A stretch of 8,958 bases of DNA from Kordia sp045105435 (GCF_045105435.1 NZ_JBGCDL010000259.1:1-8958); one strand, 5' to 3'. Shown: positions 1-7,048, numbered from the stretch's first letter. Notes: generated from the sequence alone by a model not told the origin. Numbers and translations are program-made.

Positions 1-758
1 TTCATCATAAAATCAACACCATTCCCCATTTCAGTATGTAATAATACAACTACTGGTTTTCCTTTTCCTGTTCTTGATTTTGCTTCTGCCAAACCATCTT
101 TAATCGCTTGGATGTTGTTTCCTTCTTCAATTTCCAATACGTCCCAACCAAAAGCTTCAAACTTCGCGCTAAGCGAACCTAAAGGCAATACATCGTCAGT
201 AGCACCATCAATTTGTTTCTTGTTATAATCAATCGTAGCAATATAATTATCAACTTTATTTCCAGAAGCATACATAATAGCTTCCCAGTTTTGTCCTTCT
301 TGCAATTCACCATCGCCGTGTAACGAATATACCAAGTGATTGTCTCCATTCAACTTCTTCGTCAACGCAGTTCCAATAGCAACCGACATTCCTTGTCCTA
401 ACGAACCCGAAGCAATACGAATTCCAGGCAATCCTTCATGCGTTGTTGGATGTCCTTGCAAGCGAGAATTTAACAAACGGAACGTGTTCAATTCTTCCAC
501 AGGAAAATACCCGCGATGCGCCAATACGCTATAAATTACAGGAGAAATGTGACCATTAGACAAAAAGAAAACATCTTCTTCCTTTCCATCCATAGCGAAA
601 CCGTCATTCAGTTTCATGGTATCATTGTATAAAGTGACTAAAAATTCAGCACAACCTAAAGAACCTCCTGGATGACCAGAATTTACTTTGTGTACCATTC
701 TCAAGATATCTCTACGGACTTGAGTAACTAAATTTTCTAACGTTTTGTTATCAGACAT
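1..758 (-). CDS. Transketolase, N-terminal subunit (partial, C-terminal end off the left edge)
   Basis: Transketolase moves two-carbon ketol units between sugar phosphates in the cytosolic non-oxidative pentose phosphate pathway, using thiamine pyrophosphate (TPP). The minus strand reads openly for 252 codons from ATG 758-756 to the window edge. Visible motifs are SGHPGG (residues 27-32), SNGH (67-70), GSLGQG (118-123) and the TPP/Mg-binding signature HGDGELQEGQNWEA (147-160), with GDG at 148-150 and N157 as likely metal ligands. In Bacteroidota the enzyme is commonly split into an N-terminal subunit of about 280 residues carrying the TPP-binding domain and a C-terminal subunit with the Pyr and C domains. 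This reading frame fits the first, so about 30 residues are missing. The partner gene would be expected directly downstream, left of the window; this is inference. The start is supported by a consensus promoter 32 bp upstream and the absence of a better ATG. A fused full-length transketolase is possible but less likely. Confidence 0.93.
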   Translation of the reverse strand, partial: MSDNKTLENLVTQVRRDILRMVHKVNSGHPGGSLGCAEFLVTLYNDTMKLNDGFAMDGKEEDVFFLSNGHISPVIYSVLAHRGYFPVEELNTFRLLNSRLQGHPTTHEGLPGIRIASGSLGQGMSVAIGTALTKKLNGDNHLVYSLHGDGELQEGQNWEAIMYASGNKVDNYIATIDYNKKQIDGATDDVLPLGSLSAKFEAFGWDVLEIEEGNNIQAIKDGLAEAKSRTGKGKPVVVLLHTEMGNGVDFMM

Positions 759-789
759 TGTGTATTTGTTAGTAGTTTTTGTAAAGCAC

Positions 790-820
790 CAAAAGTAAGT
801 TATAAAATACCGTAAACAAA
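790..820 (-). promoter_or_regulatory. Bacteroidota-type promoter of the transketolase gene
   Basis: On the minus strand, TTTG (820-817) is followed after 19 nt by TACTTTTG (797-790). This matches the Bacteroidota primary-sigma consensus TTTG-N(17-23)-TAnnTTTG exactly. Transcription would start near 783, giving a leader of about 25 nt before the ATG at 758. An inverted repeat (812-830) covers the -33 box. It is the best promoter match in the window; the start site itself is inferred. Confidence 0.7.
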
Positions 821-830
821 AGAAGTTTAC
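812..830. promoter_or_regulatory. Inverted repeat over the -33 box, candidate operator
   Basis: GTAAAC (812-817) and GTTTAC (825-830) form a perfect 6-bp dyad around a 7-nt spacer. The dyad overlaps the TTTG -33 element of the transketolase promoter. That size and position would suit a dimeric repressor, but no regulator is encoded nearby and the sequence is AT-rich enough for chance dyads. Confidence 0.35.
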
Positions 831-1008
831 AGGCATTTATTAACGAATTGGTGTGAATAAAGTATAATATCAATAAAAGTGTGTAAATGTTTGAAAATGA
901 ATTCATAAACTTTTAATGGAAACGTAAAAGAATGATTGAAAATGTAGATTGATTCCTAGAATCCCAAATTTTAATTTTTTATTAGTAAAATCATCTTATA
1001 ATCTTACT

Positions 1009-1016
1009 TATATTTG
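1009..1016 (+). promoter_or_regulatory. Candidate -7 box of tgt
   Basis: TATATTTG matches the Bacteroidota -7 consensus TAnnTTTG. No convincing TTTG lies at the -33 distance, so the call rests on one box. If it is used, transcription starts near 1022 and tgt has a leader of about 100 nt, longer than the other leaders in this window. Confidence 0.4.
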
Positions 1017-1125
1017 CCAACTGATGATGCCACTATCTATGTAATTACGAAGCTCTTTTTTAGGCTTTCGCCAGAAGAATCTCGTGGTAACATACAAACA
1101 AATAGTAGGCAATAGCAAAGCATAC

Positions 1126-2256
1126 ATGAAATTTGATTTAAAAGGAAAAGATCCACAAAGTAAAGCCAGAGCAGGAGTAATTACTACTGACCACGGAACT
1201 ATAGAAACGCCAATTTTTATGCCCGTAGGAACAATCGGAACTGTAAAAGGTGTGCACCAACGCGAATTAAAAGAAGATATCAATCCCGATATTATTCTTT
1301 CAAATACGTACCATTTATATTTACGACCACACACAGAAATTCTTGAAAAAGCAGGAGGATTACACAAATTCATGAATTGGGATCGCAATATATTGACAGA
1401 TTCTGGAGGATATCAGGTATATTCTTTATCTGCCAATAGAAAAATAAAAGAAGAAGGTGTAAAATTCAAATCACATATTGACGGTTCATACCATTTCTTT
1501 ACGCCTGAAAATGTAATGGAAATACAGCGTACAATCGGAGCCGATATCATCATGGCTTTTGACGAATGTACACCGTATCCGTGCGATTATAGATATGCAA
1601 AACGTTCCATGCACATGACGCATCGTTGGTTAGATCGTTGCATTACGCACTTAGAAAAAACTCCATTCAAATACGATTACAGTCAAGCATTTTTTCCAAT
1701 CGTTCAAGGAAGTACTTATAAAGACTTACGTAAACAATCGGCAGAATTTATTGCTTCGCGCAATGCGGTCGGAAATGCAATTGGTGGATTATCCGTTGGA
1801 GAACCAGCCGAGGAAATGTACGCAATGACCGATGTTGTTTGTGAAATTCTTCCAGAAGACAAACCACGCTATCTAATGGGCGTTGGAACACCAATAAATA
1901 TCTTAGAAAACATCGCTTTAGGTGTTGATATGTTCGACTGTGTCATGCCAACACGTAACGCCAGAAACGGAATGCTATTCACGGCATACGGAAGTATCAA
2001 CATCAAAAATAAAAAATGGGAAGACGATTTTTCTCCAATTGATGAAATGGGCATCACGTATGTAGATACAGACTATTCAAAAGCATATTTACGCCACTTA
2101 TTTACGGTAAATGAATTGTTAGGAAAACAAATTGCGACCATTCACAACTTAGGATTTTATCTGTGGTTGACAAGAGAAGCAAGAAAACACATTTTAGCAG
2201 GAGATTTCAGAGAATGGAAAGATAAAATGGTCAAACAAATGAACAATCGTTTATAA
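1126..2256 (+). CDS. tgt: Queuine/preQ1 tRNA-guanine transglycosylase
   Basis: Tgt exchanges guanine-34 in the anticodon of Asp, Asn, His and Tyr tRNAs for preQ1, the committed step of bacterial queuosine insertion. ATG 1126 gives 376 residues (E. coli Tgt is 375) and begins in the family style MKFDLKGKDPQSKARAG. An in-frame GTG at 1084 would add 14 residues without family resemblance, so it was rejected. Active-site features are TDSGGYQ with the general base D92, FDECTP with D146 and C148 for substrate recognition, Q194 in IVQGS, GGLSVGEP (220-227), and the nucleophile D271 in FDCVMPTRNARNG. Oddly, the zinc motif CxCxxC before the final conserved His is absent: around residues 309-314 the sequence is GITYVD, while H340 in TIHNL remains. 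I recall this as common in Bacteroidota Tgt, not damage. An LPS-export permease gene follows after 93 bp, probably cotranscribed because I see no promoter or terminator between them. Confidence 0.97.
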   Translation: MKFDLKGKDPQSKARAGVITTDHGTIETPIFMPVGTIGTVKGVHQRELKEDINPDIILSNTYHLYLRPHTEILEKAGGLHKFMNWDRNILTDSGGYQVYSLSANRKIKEEGVKFKSHIDGSYHFFTPENVMEIQRTIGADIIMAFDECTPYPCDYRYAKRSMHMTHRWLDRCITHLEKTPFKYDYSQAFFPIVQGSTYKDLRKQSAEFIASRNAVGNAIGGLSVGEPAEEMYAMTDVVCEILPEDKPRYLMGVGTPINILENIALGVDMFDCVMPTRNARNGMLFTAYGSINIKNKKWEDDFSPIDEMGITYVDTDYSKAYLRHLFTVNELLGKQIATIHNLGFYLWLTREARKHILAGDFREWKDKMVKQMNNRL

Positions 2257-2349
2257 GAACAAATGAAGCGCGCATGTTAAAAAGTTCTCTTCTGAGGAAA
2301 TAATTAATAGCGAGTTACATCTGACAGCATAAAAAAATAAAAACAACAA

Positions 2350-3429
2350 ATGAAAATACTAGATTGGTATATCATTAAAAAATATCTACTAACATTCTCC
2401 GTAATGTTATTATTATTTGTTCCTATCGGAATCATGGTAGATATTTCTGAAAACATAGATAAAATGTTGGCATCCAAAGCGCCAACAGACGAAATTGTCA
2501 TGTATTACGTGAATTTTGTCCTCTATTTTGCCAATCTCTTATTTCCTATATTCCTATTCCTTTCGGTAATTTGGTTTACGTCCAAAATGGCGAACGACAC
2601 GGAAATCATTGCAATACTAAGCTCAGGAGTTTCCTATTTGCGCTTCTTACGACCGTTTTTAGTCGCGGCATCCGTAGTCGCAATTGTTGCTTTTGTGATG
2701 GGAATGTATATTGTGCCAAACGCTAGTAAAGGCTTCAACGAGTTCCGGTTTGAATACATAAAAAAAGGACGGAAACAACTGCGAGACAATTCCGAAATCT
2801 ACAAGCAAATCACGAACAATGATTTCATCTATCTAAAAGTATTTAATTTTGAAAGTGGACGAGGAGACAACTTTACACTAGAACATTTTGAAAACAATGT
2901 GCTAAAATACAAAATGCAAGCGCGTACCATAAAATACAACGAAAAAGACAGTACATATACATTGCGTGGATACAAAAAACGGATTGTTGGCGCTATGAAC
3001 GATAGTTTAATCAGTGAAAACAGACTAGACACTATTTTTCCTTTTGCTGTGGAAGATTTAACGCCAGTTACTTACATGGCAGAAACCTTAAACTATAAAG
3101 AATTAGACGAATTCATTGAGAAAGAAAAAAAATCAGGTTCGCCAAATGTCAACAAACACCTATTGGTAAAATACAAACGTTGGAGTTTGCCAATAACAGC
3201 GTTCATTCTAACCATCATTGCGGTTGCAGTATCTTCTATGAAACGTAGAGGTGGAATGGGCGTAAACCTTGCATTCGGAATATCTATTGCATTCATATAC
3301 ATATTCTTCGACAAAATATTTGGTACAATGGCAGAAAAATCAGGATTCTCTCCAATGTTAGCTGTTTGGGTTCCAAACCTTGTTTTTGGAGTATTAGCTG
3401 TTTATTTACTGTACAATGCTAGGCGATAA
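2350..3429 (+). CDS. LptF/LptG family lipopolysaccharide-export permease
   Basis: This is an inner-membrane permease of the YjgP/YjgQ family. In the Lpt system, LptF and LptG pair with the ATPase LptB to pull lipopolysaccharide from the inner membrane and pass it along a periplasmic bridge to the outer membrane. The 359-residue protein has the expected plan: three N-terminal membrane segments (about 11-31, 52-76, 101-123), a periplasmic beta-rich domain (about 125-275), then three more segments (279-296, 304-322, 336-356). The cytoplasmic-side motif SKMANDTEIIAILSSGVS (78-95) is typical of the family, as is the short linker with SSMKRRGG (295-302). The first codons, MKILDWYIIKKYL, match the usual start of these proteins. 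LptF and LptG cannot be separated by eye, and Bacteroidota usually carry more than one paralogue, so no symbol is given. Its 3' end overlaps the next gene by 14 nt. Confidence 0.9.
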   Translation: MKILDWYIIKKYLLTFSVMLLLFVPIGIMVDISENIDKMLASKAPTDEIVMYYVNFVLYFANLLFPIFLFLSVIWFTSKMANDTEIIAILSSGVSYLRFLRPFLVAASVVAIVAFVMGMYIVPNASKGFNEFRFEYIKKGRKQLRDNSEIYKQITNNDFIYLKVFNFESGRGDNFTLEHFENNVLKYKMQARTIKYNEKDSTYTLRGYKKRIVGAMNDSLISENRLDTIFPFAVEDLTPVTYMAETLNYKELDEFIEKEKKSGSPNVNKHLLVKYKRWSLPITAFILTIIAVAVSSMKRRGGMGVNLAFGISIAFIYIFFDKIFGTMAEKSGFSPMLAVWVPNLVFGVLAVYLLYNARR

Positions 3430-4327
3430 ACTCAAAAACTATCTGCACCTGCATCTATTAGTTTTCATTGCAGGTTTTACGGCAATTCTTGGGGAATTAA
3501 TCACAATTAAAGCCATTCCACTGGTTTGGTATCGCATGTTAATTGCTGGTATATTGATGCTTTTGTTTATTAAAATATCAAAGATTCGGCTCAAAATATC
3601 ATTCAAAACATTTTTGAAATTTGCCTTGGCAGGAATTATTGTTGCGCTGCATTGGATCACCTTTTTTGGCGCTATTGATGTCTCCAATGTTTCCATAACA
3701 TTAGTGATGTTTTCTACAGGAGGATTTTTTGCTTCGTTTATTGAACCCATCATCTACCGAAGAAAAATAGTATGGTACGAAATCATATTCGGAATTATTG
3801 TAATTATTGGCGTTTTCATTATCATGGATAGTGAATTCAAATATATAAATGGAATTATTTTAGGTGTAATTTCTGCATTTTTATCAGCATTATTCTCTGT
3901 AATCAACGGAAAATTTGTAGAAAAACACAATGCATCCACCATTTCTTTTTACGAATTTATATGTGGTGTAGCCTTTATATCTATCTATTTGATGTTTGCC
4001 GCAGATGGTTTTTCAAAGGAAAATTTCTTTATACTAAAACCAAGCGATTGGATATACATTTTTATATTGGCTTCTATTTGTACGGCTTATGCGTTCATTG
4101 CTTCAACTCATATTATGAAGTATATAAGTCCATATACTGTTGTATTAACATATAACTTAGAGATTGTTTATGGAGTCATTTTAGCGTTTATCTTCTTTCC
4201 TGAACAAGAAAAAATGGGACCAGGATTTTACTATGGAAGCTTGCTAGTAGTGGCAACAGTTTTGGTAAATGGAATCTTAAAAAATCGCAGAAAAAGAAAA
4301 TCCGTAGATGGCATTGAAATTTCATAA
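3416..4327 (+). CDS. EamA-domain transporter of the drug/metabolite (DMT) superfamily
   Basis: A 303-residue integral inner-membrane protein with two homologous halves (about 8-137 and 144-287), each an EamA domain with about five hydrophobic helices. Family hallmarks are the early WYRMLIAG (38-45), FIEPIIYR at the end of the first half (108-115), and YNLEIVYGVILAFIFFPE in the second (246-263), the equivalent of the usual LEP..A...E motif. The C-terminus is basic (KNRRKRK, 289-295) and probably cytoplasmic. DMT exporters move amino acids, nucleotides, sugars or metabolites, mostly outward by proton exchange; the substrate cannot be read here. ATG 3416 lies inside the end of the permease gene in another frame, a 14-nt overlap that suggests translational coupling. 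The accA promoter's -33 box lies inside the last codons. Broad function is secure, specificity unknown. Confidence 0.88.
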   Translation: MLGDKLKNYLHLHLLVFIAGFTAILGELITIKAIPLVWYRMLIAGILMLLFIKISKIRLKISFKTFLKFALAGIIVALHWITFFGAIDVSNVSITLVMFSTGGFFASFIEPIIYRRKIVWYEIIFGIIVIIGVFIIMDSEFKYINGIILGVISAFLSALFSVINGKFVEKHNASTISFYEFICGVAFISIYLMFAADGFSKENFFILKPSDWIYIFILASICTAYAFIASTHIMKYISPYTVVLTYNLEIVYGVILAFIFFPEQEKMGPGFYYGSLLVVATVLVNGILKNRRKRKSVDGIEIS

Positions 4328-4345
4328 ATTAAAGTTCTATATTTG
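4313..4345 (+). promoter_or_regulatory. Promoter of accA
   Basis: ATTG (4313-4316) and TATATTTG (4338-4345) are separated by 21 nt, close to the Bacteroidota consensus. Transcription would begin near 4351, leaving a leader of about 27 nt. The -33 element is embedded in the end of the upstream transporter gene. Confidence 0.6.
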
Positions 4346-4377
4346 TAGACTGAAACAACTAAACGTATACTCAAAGC

Positions 4378-5331
4378 ATGGAATATTTAGAGTTTGAGCT
4401 ACCTATTAAGGAATTAAACGATCAACTGACAAAATGCAAGGCAATCGGTCATGAAAGTGATATTGATGTAACTGAAACATGTCAGCAAATTGAAAAAAAA
4501 TTAGCAGCGACTAAAAAAGATATATATAAAAACCTAACGGCTTGGCAACGTGTACAACTATCACGGCATCCAAACAGACCATATACTTTAGATTACATAA
4601 ACGCTTTATGTGGCGATTCTTTCCTAGAATTACACGGAGATCGTAATGTAAAAGACGACAAAGCAATGATCGGTGGATTGGGTAAAATTGGAGATCAATC
4701 CTATATGTTTATTGGTCAACAAAAAGGATACAACACCAAAACACGTCAATACCGAAATTTCGGAATGGCAAATCCAGAAGGATACAGAAAAGCATTGCGC
4801 TTAATGAAATCTGCTGAAAAATTCGGAGTTCCTGTAGTAACCTTAATCGATACGCCAGGTGCATATCCAGGTTTGGAAGCTGAAGAACGCGGACAAGGTG
4901 AAGCAATTGCAAGAAATATTCTTGAAATGACACGCTTAAAAGTGCCAATTATCACCGTTATTATTGGTGAAGGTGCTTCTGGTGGAGCATTAGGAATAGG
5001 TGTTGGAGACAGCGTATTAATGCTTGAAAACTCTTGGTATTCAGTAATATCTCCAGAAAACTGTTCTTCAATTCTATGGAGAAGTTGGGAACACAAAGAA
5101 AAAGCAGCAGATGCTTTAAAGTTAACCGCAACGGACGCTATAAAAATCAAAGTAATTGATGAAATTGTCAACGAACCTCTTGGTGGAGCGCATACCGATC
5201 GTGAAGGAACATTTATTGCAGTACGTGATGCCATAGTTGCACACTATGATAAATTAAAAAACTTATCACAAACAGATTTAGTAAGTTCACGTATGGATAA
5301 ATATTCAAAAATGGGTGAATTTAAAGGCTAA
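4378..5331 (+). CDS. accA: Acetyl-CoA carboxylase carboxyltransferase, alpha subunit
   Basis: With AccD, AccA forms the carboxyltransferase that passes the carboxyl group from carboxybiotin on AccB to acetyl-CoA, making malonyl-CoA for fatty-acid synthesis in the cytosol. The 317-residue protein is full length (E. coli 319). The N-terminal helical part (1-60) precedes the crotonase-like fold. Conserved stretches include LHGDRN (85-90), IDTPGAYPGLEAEERGQGEA (157-176), and the oxyanion-forming GEGASGGALGIG (197-208). SPENCSSILWR (225-235) matches the family's SPEGCASILW region, with Asn in place of the usual Gly. The gene has its own promoter and ends 23 nt before a strong terminator, so it is probably monocistronic. 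As in many bacteria, accD is not adjacent. ATG 4378 is the only sensible start: it follows the promoter and gives the normal N-terminus. Codon use matches its neighbours. Confidence 0.97.
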   Translation: MEYLEFELPIKELNDQLTKCKAIGHESDIDVTETCQQIEKKLAATKKDIYKNLTAWQRVQLSRHPNRPYTLDYINALCGDSFLELHGDRNVKDDKAMIGGLGKIGDQSYMFIGQQKGYNTKTRQYRNFGMANPEGYRKALRLMKSAEKFGVPVVTLIDTPGAYPGLEAEERGQGEAIARNILEMTRLKVPIITVIIGEGASGGALGIGVGDSVLMLENSWYSVISPENCSSILWRSWEHKEKAADALKLTATDAIKIKVIDEIVNEPLGGAHTDREGTFIAVRDAIVAHYDKLKNLSQTDLVSSRMDKYSKMGEFKG

Positions 5332-5354
5332 GCCTATACAACATAAGGAAATAT

Positions 5355-5387
5355 AAAAATCCGGAGTTTAGGCTTCGGATTTTTTTT
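5355..5387 (+). terminator. Intrinsic terminator after accA
   Basis: A 12-bp stem, AAAAATCCGGAG (5355-5366) against CTTCGGATTTTT (5373-5384), contains one G-T wobble, encloses a 6-nt loop, and runs into a T tract to 5387. Its place, 23 nt after the accA stop and before dnaB, fits factor-independent termination. It is the only clear terminator in the window. Confidence 0.88.
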
Positions 5388-5391
5388 AGGC

Positions 5392-5420
5392 TTATTAACA
5401 AAAAAAAGAACTTATCAACA
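5392..5420 (+). promoter_or_regulatory. Two DnaA-box-like nonamers upstream of dnaB
   Basis: TTATTAACA (5392-5400) and TTATCAACA (5412-5420) lie in the same orientation, exactly 20 bp apart, about two helical turns. Each is close to the DnaA consensus TTATNCACA, differing only in A for C at position 6. They sit between the accA terminator and the dnaB promoter, where DnaA could regulate helicase expression. AT-rich sequence produces such nonamers by chance, so this is suggestive only. Confidence 0.35.
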
Positions 5421-5463
5421 ATTTCGTATTATAAAATAAACTCTAAAGAGTAAAAGTAATACC

Positions 5464-5471
5464 TACTTTCG
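5464..5471 (+). promoter_or_regulatory. -7 box of dnaB implying a leaderless transcript
   Basis: TACTTTCG differs from TAnnTTTG at one position. Only five bases (5472-5476) separate it from the ATG at 5477. A Bacteroidota start site about 5-7 nt after the -7 box would fall on or beside that ATG, so the mRNA would have no leader. No clear -33 TTTG is seen. A small palindrome, ACTCT-AA-AGAGT (5440-5451), sits where a -33 box would lie. Confidence 0.5.
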
Positions 5472-5476
5472 CAGTC

Positions 5477-7048
5477 ATGGAAAATGTAAACCCTAAGCAA
5501 GTATATAAAACTGATAAAAGCAATATAATTAGCCTTGAAAAAGGAAAATTGCCACCACAAGCAATCGATCTCGAAGAAGTAGTACTTGGTGCTATGATGA
5601 TCGATAAAAAAGGGGTCGATGAGGTAATTGATATTCTAAGTCCAGAAGCATTTTACAAAGAAGCAAACAAATTGGTGTACGAAGCCATTTTTCAACTATT
5701 TGAAAACTCTGAGCCAATTGATTTACTAACGGTTTCTTCGCAACTTCGTAAAAATGCCAATCTTGAAGTAGTTGGTGGCGACTTTTACCTAATATCGCTT
5801 ACGCAGAAAGTTTCCTCATCAGCGCATATTGAATTTCATGCACGTATCATCTTGCAAAAATTCATTCAGCGTAGTTTAATTAAAATCTCCAATGAAATTA
5901 TTGAAGATGCGTACGATGAAACGACCGACGTTTTCTCATTGCTCGACAAAGCAGAATCACGTTTGTATGAAGTAACGCAAGGAAACATTAAAAAATCGTC
6001 TGAAACGGCGCAAAGTTTGGTAATTCAAGCCAAGAAAAAAATTGAAGAAATTTCCAATAAAGAAGGTTTAAGTGGTATTCCAACAGGTTTTACACAATTA
6101 GACAAACTAACTTCTGGATGGCAACCAAGTGATTTAATCATTGTGGCAGCACGTCCAGGTATGGGAAAAACAGCATTAACCTTATCGATGGCACGAAATA
6201 TTGCCGTAGATCAAAATATTCCGGTAGCATTCTTCTCTCTGGAGATGGCTTCTGTACAGTTAATTACACGTCTTATCTCTTCGGAAACAGGATTATCTTC
6301 CGAAAAATTACGTACGGGAAAATTAGCCAAACACGAATGGGAACAATTAAATGTAAAAGTAAAAGGACTTGAAAAAGCACCTTTATTCATTGATGATACA
6401 CCTTCACTTTCCATCTTTGACTTGCGAGCAAAAGCACGTCGTTTAGCATCGCAACACGGAATTCGTATGATTATGATTGATTACTTGCAGCTAATGACCG
6501 CAGGTGGAAGTCAAAAAGGAGGCGGAAACCGTGAACAGGAAATCTCAACAATCTCGCGTAACTTAAAAGCATTAGCAAAGGAATTGAATGTTCCTGTAAT
6601 TGCCTTATCACAGTTATCACGTGCGGTGGAAACACGTGGAGGAAGCAAAAGACCATTACTTTCCGATTTACGTGAATCGGGAGCGATTGAGCAAGATGCC
6701 GATATTGTATCGTTTATTTATCGTCCAGAATACTACAAAATTGAAGAATGGGATGATGAAGAACGTTCGCCAACGGATGGACAAGCGGAATTTATTGTAG
6801 CAAAGCACAGAAATGGTGGTTTAGAAAACATTCGACTGAAATTTATTGGACACTTAGGTAAGTTTGACAACTTAGAAACCTTTGATTCGCCATTTTCAAC
6901 AGATGGAGGTATTGAATTGCAGTCAAGTATGAATGCAGCAGCAAATGACGATACATTCAAAGTAGACAATTTACCAAGCGCCGACGAAGCTTTTGGAAGC
7001 TCAATGAACAATGATTTTAATCCAGACGATAACGAAGTTCCTTTCTAA
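5477..7048 (+). CDS. dnaB: Replicative DNA helicase
   Basis: DnaB is the hexameric ATPase that unwinds DNA 5' to 3' ahead of the replisome and recruits primase. The 523 residues comprise an N-terminal primase-interacting helical domain (about 28-130), a linker region (about 130-195), and a RecA-like motor (about 198-465). Motor motifs are Walker A ARPGMGKTA (225-233, K231/T232), catalytic E256 in FSLEM, Walker B MIMIDYLQL (331-339, D335), the sensor-like LSQLSRAVE (377-385), SDLRESGAIEQDAD (396-409), and KHRNGG (443-448), which holds the likely arginine finger. No intein interrupts the Walker motifs. The protein is about 50 residues longer than E. coli DnaB (471); the extra sequence is a low-complexity Asn/Asp/Ser-rich tail (about 473-523) ending DDNEVPF, similar to the acidic tip of SSB proteins. 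ATG 5477 matches flavobacterial homologues in my memory. No terminator separates it from crtY, but crtY has its own -7 boxes. Confidence 0.97.
   Translation: MENVNPKQVYKTDKSNIISLEKGKLPPQAIDLEEVVLGAMMIDKKGVDEVIDILSPEAFYKEANKLVYEAIFQLFENSEPIDLLTVSSQLRKNANLEVVGGDFYLISLTQKVSSSAHIEFHARIILQKFIQRSLIKISNEIIEDAYDETTDVFSLLDKAESRLYEVTQGNIKKSSETAQSLVIQAKKKIEEISNKEGLSGIPTGFTQLDKLTSGWQPSDLIIVAARPGMGKTALTLSMARNIAVDQNIPVAFFSLEMASVQLITRLISSETGLSSEKLRTGKLAKHEWEQLNVKVKGLEKAPLFIDDTPSLSIFDLRAKARRLASQHGIRMIMIDYLQLMTAGGSQKGGGNREQEISTISRNLKALAKELNVPVIALSQLSRAVETRGGSKRPLLSDLRESGAIEQDADIVSFIYRPEYYKIEEWDDEERSPTDGQAEFIVAKHRNGGLENIRLKFIGHLGKFDNLETFDSPFSTDGGIELQSSMNAAANDDTFKVDNLPSADEAFGSSMNNDFNPDDNEVPF

Larger units (their letters stand above)
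759..1125. other. Divergent intergenic region between transketolase and tgt
   Basis: This 367-bp stretch separates two divergent genes. The left end holds the transketolase promoter and dyad. The middle (about 840-1000) is AT-rich with no open frame, repeat or RNA fold that I can support, only a short GATTC/GAATC dyad at 951-963. The right end holds a TATATTTG box (1009-1016), then about 110 nt of presumed tgt leader that includes a six-codon mini-frame (ATG 1024 to TAA 1044). No riboswitch was recognised. Confidence 0.6.

Noticed and set aside
340..534. Plus-strand 64-codon frame opposite the transketolase gene
   Set aside because: Antisense to conserved transketolase motifs, including the TPP-binding region; no independent support.
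951..963. GATTC-CTA-GAATC dyad in the transketolase-tgt gap
   Set aside because: Only 5-bp arms, with no promoter feature nearby; expected by chance.
1084..1125. GTG 1084 as the tgt start
   Set aside because: The added 14 residues do not resemble Tgt N-termini; ATG 1126 gives the standard start and length.
1008..1388. Minus-strand open frame of 126 codons opposite tgt
   Set aside because: It lies mostly antisense to clearly coding tgt and has no recognisable domain; the tail beyond tgt (RFFWRKPKKELRNYI) looks protein-like but has no independent support.
2256..2288. AGAAC / GTTCT dyad after tgt as a terminator
   Set aside because: A 5-bp stem with a 23-nt loop and no T tract; more likely the tgt and permease genes are read together.
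4746..5234. Minus-strand open frame of 162 codons opposite accA
   Set aside because: Antisense to conserved AccA motifs, with composition that follows the complementary strand; a shadow frame.
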